Positions 8,966 through 17,970 of a stretch of 64,000 nt of DNA are shown one piece after another. The DNA is from Vallitalea pronyensis (lineage in GTDB: Bacteria > Bacillota > Clostridia > Lachnospirales > Vallitaleaceae). The notes under the pieces are model-generated. The model had not been told where the DNA came from. It saw only the letters and a program-made list of their open reading frames with translations, and searched no databases. Within the stretch, counting starts at the first letter, position 1, and every line of letters starts with the position of its first letter. The stretch lies in the NCBI RefSeq assembly GCF_018141445.1, contig NZ_CP058649.1, forward strand, positions 5,165,001 to 5,229,000. The letters run 5' to 3'. A program made the position numbers and the translations under genes.

Positions 8966-9841
8966 CTAGATATTCCTCACTAATGTTTCAAGCTCCTCCA
9001 CCGTAAAAGGGTATTTTTTATTACAAAAATGACAATTAAGTTCAATGGTTTTGCCTTCATCAATCATTTCTTCAATATCCTTTTTGCCAATACTAATCAG
9101 CGCTTTTTCAACCCTATCTTCGGTACAATTGCAATAAAACTGGGTAGGTATTGTATCCATTATTTGAAGACCCATATCACCAAGTAAAAGTTCTAAGATT
9201 TCTTCTGGTGTTTTCCCTTCATCTAATAGAGTGGTGATAGGTGGTAATGCTGTGATTTTATCCTCTAATTGTTTAATAATGGCTTCATCAGCATCCGGTA
9301 ACAATTGAATAATAAACCCGCCACTTTGTTTGATATGATAATCCTTATCCACTAATACGCCAAGTGCAACGGCTGAGGGTACTTGCTCAGAAGTGGCATA
9401 ATAATAGGTAAGGTCCTCTGCTATTTCTCCTGAAACCAAATGGGTTTGACCAACATAAGGTTTTTTTAACCCTGTATCACGTATAATGTTTAGTATGCCA
9501 TTGCCTAGCCCTGCTGAAACGTCTAATTTACCATTTGTCTTTAGCGGTAGGTCAACATCTGGTGTAAAGGGGTAGCCTTTTACGTTAGCTTTTGAATCGG
9601 ATGTGACAACCAGACCACCAATGGGTCCGTCACCACGAATTTGTAACGTTAGCAAGTCCTTATCATTCTTTAACATGCTTCCCATCATACTTGCCGCCAC
9701 CATTAAACGCCCTAGAGCCGCAGATACTAACGGTGATGTTTGGTGATTTAATCTGGCTTCTTCAACCATGTGCTTATTCGTGGCTGCAAATGCTCTGATT
9801 TGATTATTTGCAGCTATTCCTCGTGCGATATAGTCTTTCAT
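8966..9841 (-). CDS. hslO: Redox-regulated molecular chaperone Hsp33
   Basis: Cytoplasmic chaperone of 291 residues, full length for the family. Hsp33 is activated by oxidative unfolding: four Cys bind zinc when reduced and form disulfides under oxidative stress. The zinc-binding Cys are present as C237-x-C239 and C270-x-x-C273. The N-terminal fold carries typical motifs (AALGRLMVAASMM, LTLQIRGDGPIGG, NPGGFIIQLLPDADE-like SGGFIIQLLPDADE). The start ATG at 9841 has an AAGGAG ribosome binding site. It lies 65 bases downstream of a methyltransferase gene in the same direction and may be cotranscribed with it. Confidence 0.97.
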   Translation of the reverse strand: MKDYIARGIAANNQIRAFAATNKHMVEEARLNHQTSPLVSAALGRLMVAASMMGSMLKNDKDLLTLQIRGDGPIGGLVVTSDSKANVKGYPFTPDVDLPLKTNGKLDVSAGLGNGILNIIRDTGLKKPYVGQTHLVSGEIAEDLTYYYATSEQVPSAVALGVLVDKDYHIKQSGGFIIQLLPDADEAIIKQLEDKITALPPITTLLDEGKTPEEILELLLGDMGLQIMDTIPTQFYCNCTEDRVEKALISIGKKDIEEMIDEGKTIELNCHFCNKKYPFTVEELETLVRNI

Positions 9842-9906
9842 GATGTACTCCTTCTATAATGCTGATTTTCATTAATCATTTTACGAAATAGGGTGATTTC
9901 TACAGC

Positions 9907-10662
9907 CTATTTTCCTTGTTCTCTAGCGATATAATAAACCCTTTCAGAAGTTGCTGTAGGCTTATCAAAGGTAAAAGCGTCAAAACAATCCACATAGATT
10001 AGTCCCGCTTCTTGTAAAATCTTTTTGATGGTATCTGGTGTATACATCCTTTGATGGTGGGTTTCACTGTAACGTTGATACTGATTTTTATCATCTTCAA
10101 TAAATAGGGTTAAATCATACTCATTAACGGCCTCATCTTCATAATAGTAGTTTTCCCAAATATAAGCACTCTTTTCATAAGTCTCAGCAAAGGTGTGCTC
10201 ACCTAATACCTGCTCATATTTGAACTTGGTATTTAAATCAAAAATAAAGATACCTTCAGGGTCTAAGTAATTATTCACCAACTTAAACACTTGAAGTAAA
10301 TCCTCTTCTTCCATGATATAATTCATACTATCGCAGATGCTGACAATACAATCCACTGTACCATATAGTTCAAATGCACGCATGTCCTGTAACAGATACA
10401 AGATATCTTGGTTGTCCCGACTAGCTTTTTCTTTAGCAATGGATAGCATGTCAAATGAATTATCCACCCCAATCATGTCATATCCCTTATGGGCTAAACG
10501 TTCTGTTATGTTGCCTGTCCCACAACCTAAGTCCAAGATTAAGTGGGGCTTTTTTTTACAATATATTTGTATAAGCTGTTGAAGGTATTCTACCCATTCA
10601 TCATAAGGTATATGACCCATACATTGGTCATAAATCCATGCAAATGAATTATAGCTAGGCAT
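9907..10662 (-). CDS. Class I SAM-dependent methyltransferase
   Basis: Cytoplasmic methyltransferase of 251 residues. The SAM-binding motif I is LILDLGCGTGNIT (about residues 42-54), followed by the acidic motif II (MIGVDNSFDML) and DMRAFELYGTVDCIVSICDSMNYI. The start is taken at the ATG at 10662 (MPSYNSFAWIYDQ), which matches the usual family N-terminus and has GAGGAAG upstream; a frame open 20 codons further lacks such support. Family members of this size methylate small molecules or are of unknown substrate. It precedes hslO in the same direction. Confidence 0.9.
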   Translation of the reverse strand: MPSYNSFAWIYDQCMGHIPYDEWVEYLQQLIQIYCKKKPHLILDLGCGTGNITERLAHKGYDMIGVDNSFDMLSIAKEKASRDNQDILYLLQDMRAFELYGTVDCIVSICDSMNYIMEEEDLLQVFKLVNNYLDPEGIFIFDLNTKFKYEQVLGEHTFAETYEKSAYIWENYYYEDEAVNEYDLTLFIEDDKNQYQRYSETHHQRMYTPDTIKKILQEAGLIYVDCFDAFTFDKPTATSERVYYIAREQGK

Positions 10663-10841
10663 CCTTATCACTTCCTCTTCTGTATTTATGCGCATTTCAT
10701 TAAACCTTATTATAAAGGACAAGCCTCATCTAAGTCAAGAATACTTCATCCTGCTTTTTCCTGCTTATTATATAACTTATTGATGACGCGGATTTTAGAT
10801 ATTTTGAAATAAAAACTTATTTTTTTACGTAACTTTTCCAG

Positions 10842-10870
10842 TAGACTAGTTTACATAACATATGTATACT
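10842..10870 (+). promoter_or_regulatory. Possible promoter of the SLH-domain gene
   Basis: TAGACT and TATACT are separated by 17 bases, about 47 bases before the preferred start codon. The -10 box is good and the -35 box is imperfect. Confidence 0.4.
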
Positions 10871-10916
10871 TGAGTTGACCACAACAAATACAATACACAA
10901 CCCTAGGAGGAAGATG

Positions 10917-12296
10917 ATGTTTAATCGAATAAGAAAAAGCATAGCGTTATTAACACTTTTAATCATCGCAAGTACCACTGTAATCCCTACAAACATCGCA
11001 CATGCCGCTACCCTATTAGATATCGATGAAAGTGCTGATTACGCCAAGGATGCTATCAAAGATTTGGCTGACAAAGATATTATTACCGGTGATGCTCAGG
11101 GATATTTTAACCCACAAAACACCGTTACCCGAGCTGAAATGATTACACTGCTCGTAAAAGCTCTTGAAGTAGATACAACCAATGTCCCTGAAACACCAAC
11201 ATTTAATGATGTACCTCAAACACATTGGGCTTACAAATATGTTGAAGCAGCCTATCGAGATGGTATTGTTAACGGTATGTCCATGGACATATTTGGTGAT
11301 AAGGAGCAATGCACCCGTGAACAAATGACCGTTATGTTTGTACGTGCCCTTGGTATAGCTGATGACATTAATATGAGTGAATTCCTTCATGTCAATGCTC
11401 TTAGCGATAAAGATACGATATCATCCTGGGCCAAAAAAGCCGTGGAGTTTTCTCTTGCTTCTGAATTAATGAAGGGGACAGGGGCTACCACCTTTAGTGC
11501 TAAAGGCAATGCTCAGCGTCAACAGGTTGCCGTACTCACCCATCGTTTTATCAATGACCAAGAGCGTATTTTAGACTTTGCCGAAGCGAACACCAACATG
11601 GTAAAATATGCAAATCTTTATACAGCGTTGGAAAATAACAACACCTATAAAGGTGAGTTTAATACCCAAACAACCATGACTTTTTCTGGTCTTGTACCAG
11701 AGAATGATTTAACCTTTAACCTTACAGGAGATGGTGCTGTTAATGGCGCTAATTATCAGATAGCTATGACGTTAGTATTAAAAGAAGCTGAGTCAACCCT
11801 TTTAGAATCCACATTAGAATTGATTACGGTGGATGATAAAACGTATATGAAGGAAGATGACCTTGAATGGTACGAAGCAACTCCTGAAGAGGTAGAAGAA
11901 GCTTTAACTTTTGGAACAACACATACTGACATCGCAATGTCCAATGATAAACTCTTAGACATCTACAATCAACTGCCCATTACATTTGGGGGCTTGGTTG
12001 AAATGGATGGTGTTAACACGTCAAAATATTCCTTATCCTTGGATTTGGAAACACTTAAAGCATTAGATCCTGAAACGTTCTTAGGAGAAGGTACACTGGT
12101 TGACGCAGAACTTAACTTTGATATGGACATTTATGTAAATGAATCCAACCAAGTCGTGAAGCAAGTGATTCGTTATGGTGGTCAAATTCAAATAGAAGAT
12201 GAAAACGTACCTTTTACCACATTGATGGATATCAACTATACCAATATTGGAGCAGATATTGAGATTACTGCACCAAGTATTGAAGTGACACCTTAA
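10917..12296 (+). CDS. SLH-domain surface protein with LolA-like/DUF6612-type C-terminal half
   Basis: Secreted cell-surface protein of 459 residues. AGGAGG at 10905-10910 is best spaced for the ATG at 10917; ATG at 10914 is the alternative. A signal peptide of about 30 residues ends in a typical AHA-A cleavage site. Three S-layer homology repeats follow (about residues 35-205), with motifs such as ITGDAQGYFNPQNTVTRAEM, IVNGMS and ATTFSAKGNAQRQQ. Such repeats bind pyruvylated secondary cell wall polymer. The remaining 240 residues are rich in beta-type sequence (TFSGLVPENDLTFNL, LELITVDDKTYMKEDDLEWYE) and resemble DUF6612/LolA-like lipoprotein folds, function unknown. It is divergent from the methyltransferase gene and monocistronic, ending in a hairpin. 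Confidence 0.88.
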   Translation: MFNRIRKSIALLTLLIIASTTVIPTNIAHAATLLDIDESADYAKDAIKDLADKDIITGDAQGYFNPQNTVTRAEMITLLVKALEVDTTNVPETPTFNDVPQTHWAYKYVEAAYRDGIVNGMSMDIFGDKEQCTREQMTVMFVRALGIADDINMSEFLHVNALSDKDTISSWAKKAVEFSLASELMKGTGATTFSAKGNAQRQQVAVLTHRFINDQERILDFAEANTNMVKYANLYTALENNNTYKGEFNTQTTMTFSGLVPENDLTFNLTGDGAVNGANYQIAMTLVLKEAESTLLESTLELITVDDKTYMKEDDLEWYEATPEEVEEALTFGTTHTDIAMSNDKLLDIYNQLPITFGGLVEMDGVNTSKYSLSLDLETLKALDPETFLGEGTLVDAELNFDMDIYVNESNQVVKQVIRYGGQIQIEDENVPFTTLMDINYTNIGADIEITAPSIEVTP

Positions 12297-12345
12297 GCTT
12301 ACAGAAATAAGTAAACTAAGCTTCATCTTGACTTATAATCATAAA

Positions 12346-12398
12346 GGGACTATTTATAAAACATGTGTACAGTCACATCATGTATTATAAATAGTCCC
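12346..12398. terminator. Hairpin between convergent genes, probable bidirectional terminator
   Basis: Perfect 14-bp arms (GGGACTATTTATAA at 12346-12359 and its complement at 12385-12398) with extra ACATGTG/CACAT pairing inside. It lies between the 3' ends of the SLH gene and the isomerase operon. T-runs on either side are weak, so efficiency is uncertain. Confidence 0.65.
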
Positions 12399-12454
12399 TA
12401 TCTTAATAATCTATTTACAGATTTCCCACCAAAATTTGTACTGATGTCGAATGC

Positions 12455-13327
12455 TTAGGCTAATGTTAGATACCGTTTTAAATTTTCAAGTCCAGTAGCT
12501 ATACCCAATTGAGGGTCTTCAAGACCTTCAAATTCAATGGATATAACACCATCATACTTAGCATCCTTTAAAAGCTTTAGACATTGTAAGACAGGTACAT
12601 CCCCATGACCGATAATGGCACCTCTAAGATAATGACCTGCTCTGGATTGAAACCATCCTTTACCAGGATTAGGCAGCATGCCTGATTTCATATGAAAATC
12701 CTTGGCATGGACATGAAAAACATATGGCAATAATCGCCCTACTGCTTTAGCAGGGTCTTCATCCACACATACAAAATTACCCATGTCCACAAGCACCCCA
12801 AAATTAGGGTGATTAACAGCATTCACCAGTTGTTCCACCCGATAACTGTCTTGGCAGAAGTACCCATGATTTTCCACCATGGTTTTGATACCATAATTAG
12901 CTGCATAGGTTGTTATGGCATGGTAGCCGTCTACTAGTCGAGGCAAAGCCGCTTCAAAAGATTTTGGTCCAGGATGGTCCTTATGAAAGCCTGTGGTTGC
13001 ATCATGTCGCATGGATTTTGCACCCAATAACTTAGCAACATCCACTTCTTTTTTAACCCGCTCTATTTCAGCTTCTAAGTCGCCGTTACTCCCATTAATA
13101 AAATCGGAACCAATGGTATAACTTTCGATAGGGATGCCAACCCGTTTACTCTCTTCATAAGCCCGTTGTGCAAAGGCTTCATCAGTCTCACCATCTTCCA
13201 ATACAAAATTAATGAACTCCAGAACATGGAATCCCATCTCTTTGGCTTTTCTTATGACATCAATTTGTTTCATCTTCCCAGATTGAACCCATTGGATGAA
13301 ACTGTATGAACTCACCCCTATTTTCAT
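12455..13327 (-). CDS. Sugar phosphate isomerase/epimerase-like TIM-barrel protein
   Basis: TIM-barrel protein of the AP endonuclease 2 / xylose isomerase-like superfamily, 290 residues from the ATG at 13327 (AGGTGA six bases upstream). A GTG nine bases earlier is also in frame. Metal-site type residues appear in MVENHG, LVDMGN, VFHVHAKDF and VISIEFEG near the C-terminus. Family members isomerise or epimerise sugars and keto-sugars, and some cleave 3-keto-glycosides by elimination. It is the last gene of a four-gene operon with a second protein of the same superfamily and two Gfo/Idh/MocA oxidoreductases. It almost abuts the upstream gene, whose stop codon overlaps the start region. The substrate is unknown. 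Confidence 0.88.
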   Translation of the reverse strand: MKIGVSSYSFIQWVQSGKMKQIDVIRKAKEMGFHVLEFINFVLEDGETDEAFAQRAYEESKRVGIPIESYTIGSDFINGSNGDLEAEIERVKKEVDVAKLLGAKSMRHDATTGFHKDHPGPKSFEAALPRLVDGYHAITTYAANYGIKTMVENHGYFCQDSYRVEQLVNAVNHPNFGVLVDMGNFVCVDEDPAKAVGRLLPYVFHVHAKDFHMKSGMLPNPGKGWFQSRAGHYLRGAIIGHGDVPVLQCLKLLKDAKYDGVISIEFEGLEDPQLGIATGLENLKRYLTLA

Positions 13328-13336
13328 ATGTATCAC

Positions 13337-14191
13337 CTAACCTCTTATTTTTTGTAAAAACTTTACAGCTTCACGAATATCTTTCTCTGGGTTATCACCT
13401 ACTTCACGTTCAATGGTTAAGAAGCCTTTATACCCAATATCTCTTAGTGCCTTTATGTAAGCATCAAATTGCACATGACCCTTGCCAAGAGGTTTCTCTA
13501 AGAAATATTCATCCACATGGAAGTTCTCAGGCATACCTTCTGCAAAGCAACGATAGATGTATTCTGGATTGGATTCTTGTAGTTGGATGCCATCTTTTGC
13601 ATGGGTATGAACAATGTAATCTTTTAATGTATAGACACCCTTAACAGGGTCATCACCTGTTACCATGACCAGGTTAGCTGGGTCATAATTCACCCTTACC
13701 CCTTTACTTGACAAGCTATCTAAAAAGGATTTAAGGGTTACAGCAATCTCTGGTCCTGTTTCAATAGCAAAATATGCCCCCACATCATCGCCGTATTCGC
13801 CTAATATATTACATGCCTCTTGCATAATTTTATATCGGTCTTGGTTCACATCATGAGGCACAACACCAATATGTGTGGTGACAATATTTGTTTCAAGGTC
13901 CTTAGCCAAATCCATGATCCTCTTGGAACGTTCAATACGCTGAACGTTATCTTCTTGTATGGTAAAACCATGCCCGCCTAAATCACCACATAGTGCGGAT
14001 ACTTCTAATCCCTGAGCTTTGATAAAGTCCAATAATTCTTTTCGAGCTGTTGCTGATAGATTTTCTGGAGCCATTTCACCGCGAACAGCATATAGTTGAA
14101 TCCCTTCTGCCCCTACTTCTTTTGCTTTTTTAATACCCTCTCGTAAACCTAATCGAAAGGAATCAACAATCACACCAATTTTATGCATCAT
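13337..14191 (-). CDS. Sugar phosphate isomerase/epimerase-like TIM-barrel protein
   Basis: Second TIM-barrel protein of the AP endonuclease 2-like superfamily in this operon, 284 residues. Characteristic segments are LEVSALCGDLGGHG, IVTTHIGVVP, AIETGPEI, VNYDPANLVMV, YIVHTHAKDGI and FLTIEREVG, which supply the Glu, Asp and His metal ligands expected for the fold. The start at 14191 has an AGGAGG ribosome binding site. It is clearly not a recent duplicate of the neighbouring barrel protein, so the two probably act on different intermediates. It lies nine bases after the preceding oxidoreductase gene. Exact reaction unknown. Confidence 0.9.
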   Translation of the reverse strand: MMHKIGVIVDSFRLGLREGIKKAKEVGAEGIQLYAVRGEMAPENLSATARKELLDFIKAQGLEVSALCGDLGGHGFTIQEDNVQRIERSKRIMDLAKDLETNIVTTHIGVVPHDVNQDRYKIMQEACNILGEYGDDVGAYFAIETGPEIAVTLKSFLDSLSSKGVRVNYDPANLVMVTGDDPVKGVYTLKDYIVHTHAKDGIQLQESNPEYIYRCFAEGMPENFHVDEYFLEKPLGKGHVQFDAYIKALRDIGYKGFLTIEREVGDNPEKDIREAVKFLQKIRG

Positions 14192-14200
14192 GACGCCTCC

Positions 14201-15271
14201 TTATTCCTTAATTTTCACTTCATGACCTACCTCTGCCGACTGATAGATCGCATCTAATATTTTCATAATGGCCACACCATCTTCTCCAGGATTCAAACAA
14301 GGTACACCATTGGCTACACAGTCGATAAAATGGGCCGTTTCCTTGTTGAAAATCTCTGCAAATTTGTTTGTTTCCTGTTCGATACAGGGTGTTTGATTGA
14401 TAAAATATTGGTTATGTTCTTTATAAAATTCTATTTCAGGTTCCATCTTTACACCAGCTTTATCCCCATAGAACATGAGATAATTATTATCGTCCTTGGT
14501 GTGTAATACCCAGCTGGTTTCAAAGTTCAAAGTCATACCGTTATCAAACTTAATAAGAGCTGTGGCTGCATCTTCCACATCACAATAGGGCTTTTTAGGA
14601 TCATAATCAACTGCATTATATTTACTCATTCCTTTTATATACGGCTTAATGCCCAACTGCTTAAAAGTGGACGCTGTGACTGAAACAGCTTCTGGTTTTC
14701 CTGTCAGGTAGCGAATAAGGTCAATGACGTGTACACCTAGGTCAATAACGGGACCACCACCTGAACGTTTTTTATCGCAGAACCAGCCACCTGGATTACC
14801 CCATTTACGGACATAGCCGGTTTTCGCATAATAGATGTTACCTAACTCATCATTTTCAATGGCTTCTTTTATAAACTTTACATTATTTTCAAAACGTCTC
14901 ACAAAACCAACCATCAGTAATTGTCCAGTCTCTTTGGCCGTATCCACCATGACCTGAGCATCTTTTGCATTCATGGCTAATGGTTTTTCGCATAATACGT
15001 CTTTTCCAGCCTTCATGGCAGCAATACTAATGGGTGCATGACCATCATTCCACGTGGTGACACTGACTGCATCCAACTCTTTCATTTGAAGCATTTTCTT
15101 ATAATCTGTAAAGACATGTGGAATAGCATACTTCTTGGCATAAGCTTTTGCCTTGTCTTCATTAAGGTCGCATACTGCTACAATGTCTACATTTTCTAGC
15201 TTTTTATAACCTTCTGTATGCATTACACTGATATTACCTGCGCCAATAATGCCTACTCTAATCTTGTTCAT
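14201..15271 (-). CDS. Gfo/Idh/MocA family NAD(P)-dependent oxidoreductase
   Basis: Cytoplasmic oxidoreductase of 356 residues with an N-terminal Rossmann fold (GIIGAGNISVMHTEGYK, residues about 6-22), the family motif EKPLA near residue 96, and the C-terminal substrate domain with GGGPVIDLGVHVIDLIRYL carrying the catalytic Asp/His. Relatives oxidise or reduce sugars at C1, C2 or C3, or act on inositol. AGGAGG precedes the ATG at 15271. It is followed within nine bases by a TIM-barrel isomerase-like gene. No signal peptide is present, so it works on imported sugars. Its partner oxidoreductase upstream is clearly divergent. Confidence 0.93.
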   Translation of the reverse strand: MNKIRVGIIGAGNISVMHTEGYKKLENVDIVAVCDLNEDKAKAYAKKYAIPHVFTDYKKMLQMKELDAVSVTTWNDGHAPISIAAMKAGKDVLCEKPLAMNAKDAQVMVDTAKETGQLLMVGFVRRFENNVKFIKEAIENDELGNIYYAKTGYVRKWGNPGGWFCDKKRSGGGPVIDLGVHVIDLIRYLTGKPEAVSVTASTFKQLGIKPYIKGMSKYNAVDYDPKKPYCDVEDAATALIKFDNGMTLNFETSWVLHTKDDNNYLMFYGDKAGVKMEPEIEFYKEHNQYFINQTPCIEQETNKFAEIFNKETAHFIDCVANGVPCLNPGEDGVAIMKILDAIYQSAEVGHEVKIKE

Positions 15272-15340
15272 ACGTGATTCCTCCTTATAAAATATTTAAT
15301 CATTGAGTTGTTTATTTTCTGAACATCACTATTTTTTCAT

Positions 15341-16393
15341 TCACTGTATCAGTGCACCCTTTAAATCTTCAAAAGGAAATGAGACTCTTTTATTTAAAGT
15401 AGCTGCATGATAAATGCCTCGAATAATTTCAAGGGCTTTTCTTCCCTCAACCCCATCAATTGTAACCTTCTGATTTTCACGGACTGCATCATAAAAGTCC
15501 TGAATCTGCATGATATGACTATATCCCCAATAGCTTGGTCCAGCCGCGACACCCTTACGCTCATCTTTTATCTCTACATATTCATCATCATCAAGACGTA
15601 CCCAAGCCAAATCTTGAATAAGACCAACTTTACCTTTTTCACCCACTATTTCAATTTCAATGGGTGCATCATAACTGTAACAATTACAAGCATAGAGTTG
15701 GTACATACAGCCATTTTTAAATTGAATAAAGGCTTCTGCCACATCCTCAACGTCCACCACATGATGGTTTCTGTTCTGCATAGAGGCTTCGATCCATTCT
15801 ACATCATCACCGATAAGGTCTTGAACACGGTCAATGCTATGTATGGCTTGGTCAATGAGTACACCGCCGCCTTCTTTATCCCAAGAACCTTTCCAATCGG
15901 ATTGCTGATAATAATCATCTGAACGGTCCCATGATAAATAAGACCTGGCCCCTATAATCTTACCAAGCTTACCTTCTCTGATTATCTCTTTTATGGTCTG
16001 ATACCCCTTCACATACCGGGTTTGAAAAATAACGCCTAATTGAACCCCTTCTTCTTTTGCTACCTGTATCATACGGTTTGCATCCTGCAAATAGATGGCC
16101 ATAGGCTTTTCTGTTAAAACATGTATCTTCTGTTTCATGGCTTCTATTGCAATAATCGGATGCATATGATGGGGTGTAGCCAGATGTATGATATCCACGT
16201 GCCCTTGGAAGCATAATCGATAATCATCTGTTGCCACGCACCCTTCAAAACTTTCTGCAAAAGCTTTCGCTCGCTCTAATTTAATATCCACAGCATACAC
16301 CACTTCAACTTGATCACCTAGATGTTTGAAGGATTCTTTGTACACTTGTGATATTCTGCCACAGCCGATCATGGCAATTCTTAATGGTTTCAT
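15341..16393 (-). CDS. Gfo/Idh/MocA family NAD(P)-dependent oxidoreductase
   Basis: First gene of the four-gene operon, 350 residues. It has a Rossmann nucleotide-binding motif (MIGCGRISQVYKESF), EKPMA near residue 95 and the catalytic-domain motif GGGVLIDQAIHSIDRVQDL. It has no export signal. An AGGTGA ribosome binding site precedes the ATG at 16393. It is divergent from an AraC-type regulator gene, with about 315 bases between them, and this regulator is the likely controller. With the second oxidoreductase and two barrel proteins the set fits a sugar oxidation, isomerisation or elimination, and reduction sequence. The pathway is inferred from gene families alone. Confidence 0.93.
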   Translation of the reverse strand: MKPLRIAMIGCGRISQVYKESFKHLGDQVEVVYAVDIKLERAKAFAESFEGCVATDDYRLCFQGHVDIIHLATPHHMHPIIAIEAMKQKIHVLTEKPMAIYLQDANRMIQVAKEEGVQLGVIFQTRYVKGYQTIKEIIREGKLGKIIGARSYLSWDRSDDYYQQSDWKGSWDKEGGGVLIDQAIHSIDRVQDLIGDDVEWIEASMQNRNHHVVDVEDVAEAFIQFKNGCMYQLYACNCYSYDAPIEIEIVGEKGKVGLIQDLAWVRLDDDEYVEIKDERKGVAAGPSYWGYSHIMQIQDFYDAVRENQKVTIDGVEGRKALEIIRGIYHAATLNKRVSFPFEDLKGALIQ

Positions 16394-16502
16394 GTTGTCA
16401 CCTCGTTTTATATTGTACTATTCTTTATACCTCTAATGTGTCTTTGTTCTAGAACGTTTTTACTACGTTACCGTTTTTTGTAAGACATACTATCCTTACC
16501 TG

Positions 16503-16518
16503 CCAAATAATTATTTGG
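16503..16518. promoter_or_regulatory. Perfect 16-bp palindrome in the divergent regulator/oxidoreductase promoter region
   Basis: CCAAATAATTATTTGG reads identically on both strands. It lies in the 316-base gap between the oxidoreductase operon and its divergent AraC-type gene, upstream of a TATAAT at 16567-16572 that could serve the regulator. It may be a regulatory site; no factor can be assigned. The rest of the gap holds no gene that I can see. Confidence 0.45.
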
Positions 16519-16709
16519 AAAAAGTTGCTCTTAATTCGTATTTACTTTTATCATTTTGTAGATTATTATAATACATATACCAATAATCCTCATGCATTCT
16601 ATTGCTCGATACTTGGATTATATTGCTTATGTTTTTTATGCTGTTAATACAAATGAAATGCCTACATAAACGACAGTGTTATGTATTCATCCCATTGGAG
16701 GTGACCATC

Positions 16710-17582
16710 ATGGATAAATCAACATTAAAAGAAAAAATGACCATGCCAGACCCTAACTTTCCCATGAAGTTGAACAAACTTTGCTCAACAGGTGTACAAA
16801 AAACAGCTATCTATGCCCATTGGCATCGTGAAATGGAACTCTTATACATTACCAAGGGATCAGGATTATGCCGTTGCAACAATCATGTTTTTGAAGTGCA
16901 TCCTGGAGACTTAGTGGTGGTTAACTGCAATGAGGTACATTATTGTCAGAACATCTCGGAGGTCTTTGAATACGACTGTATTATTCTGGATCCTTATATT
17001 CTTAATAGTCGATTCATTGATCTATGTGATTCAAAATACATAACACCCATTATAGAGAACAGGATTCTATTTAACAATCATATCCCTCAAGATATAGATG
17101 TTAAGGCTTGTATTACATCCATTAATAAGGAGTTTAACCAACGTGAAGTGGGATTTGAACTTGCTCTAAAAGCTTCCCTGTATCAGCTTATCGTCATACT
17201 CATGCGCCATCATATAGCAAGAATCCTTACAGACGTGCAAGTTAAATACCGTATGAAAAATATAGATCGCTTTAATCATATCATTCACTATATTGAAACC
17301 CATTACGCCGACGATTTAACCATTGATCATCTAAGCTACCAAGCCCACATGAGTAAATATCATTTTTGCAGGATGTTCAAACAAATGACAGGGCATACGG
17401 TCACTCACTACATTAACTCCGTCAGAATACAAGAAGCTGACAATCTGATTACCCATACAGATATGTCCATGAGTGAAATTACGTATGCTGTTGGTTTTCA
17501 TGACACCAGTTATTTTAGTCGTATTTATAAAATGTTTAAAGAAATATCCCCCTCTGAAAAAAGAAAGTTGAGTAAAAAATAA
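16710..17582 (+). CDS. AraC family transcriptional regulator with cupin sensor domain
   Basis: Transcriptional regulator of 290 residues. The start at 16710 is chosen because GGAGGTGA precedes it directly; the frame stays open further upstream without another good site. An N-terminal AraC-type cupin domain (HWHREMELLYITKGSG, HPGDLVVVNCNEVH) probably binds the sugar inducer. The C-terminal 100 residues form the double helix-turn-helix (LSYQAHMSKYHFCRMFKQMTG and VGFHDTSYFSRIYKMFK). It is divergently placed from the Gfo/Idh/MocA-isomerase operon and is its probable activator. A bidirectional terminator follows. Confidence 0.92.
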   Translation: MDKSTLKEKMTMPDPNFPMKLNKLCSTGVQKTAIYAHWHREMELLYITKGSGLCRCNNHVFEVHPGDLVVVNCNEVHYCQNISEVFEYDCIILDPYILNSRFIDLCDSKYITPIIENRILFNNHIPQDIDVKACITSINKEFNQREVGFELALKASLYQLIVILMRHHIARILTDVQVKYRMKNIDRFNHIIHYIETHYADDLTIDHLSYQAHMSKYHFCRMFKQMTGHTVTHYINSVRIQEADNLITHTDMSMSEITYAVGFHDTSYFSRIYKMFKEISPSEKRKLSKK

Positions 17583-17610
17583 TTAGCTAATAAATTGGGA
17601 AGTAATAACA

Positions 17611-17647
17611 AAAAAATAACCTTGCTCCCTAAGAACAAGGTTATTTT
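17611..17647. terminator. Bidirectional terminator between AraC regulator and SASP gene
   Basis: AAATAACCTTG and CAAGGTTATTT form a strong stem, with A-run upstream and T-rich tail downstream, so it can terminate both converging genes. Confidence 0.85.
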
Positions 17648-17660
17648 CACCTGATTTAAC

Positions 17661-17858
17661 CTATTTTGTTTGAACACTTCGCTTGCGTTTAGTCATGAGA
17701 CCACCTATCCGTCCTGTTTCTTTTGCTGTTAAGGATTTCCACCCACCTTGGTGAACTTTATCAATTAATCCCAGTTCTTCAGCAATTTCATACTTCATTT
17801 TCTCATTTTCAGCCTGTTTCGTCTTATCTATTTCATCTTTTCTTAGATGCTTTGCCAT
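17661..17858 (-). CDS. Small acid-soluble spore protein, alpha/beta type (divergent)
   Basis: Small basic protein of 65 residues. The central KYEIAEELGL matches the conserved alpha/beta-type SASP segment that contains the germination protease cleavage site (E followed by IA). The C-terminal SLTAKETGRIGGLMTKRKR matches the second conserved block (L-T-A-x-x-x-G-x-I-G-G-x-M-x-K-R). These proteins coat and protect DNA in dormant spores. An insertion with Trp between the blocks makes it somewhat longer in the loop than classical SspA/SspB. An AGGGTG-type ribosome binding site lies upstream. It is monocistronic. The assignment indicates that the organism forms endospores. Confidence 0.8.
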   Translation of the reverse strand: MAKHLRKDEIDKTKQAENEKMKYEIAEELGLIDKVHQGGWKSLTAKETGRIGGLMTKRKRSVQTK

Positions 17859-17970
17859 AGATCATTCACCCTTCCTATATTCAGCACAAGGTTCATGTGT
17901 TATTCACCCTTCTTTTAGATTATAGGCTATTTCACGGGTTTTATACCAGGTTGTAAAATTTTTTTATTGA

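Noticed and set aside
15407..15922. 171-codon open frame on the plus strand
   Set aside because: It is antisense to the Gfo/Idh/MocA gene, which has clear family motifs; no ribosome binding site and no recognisable protein features.
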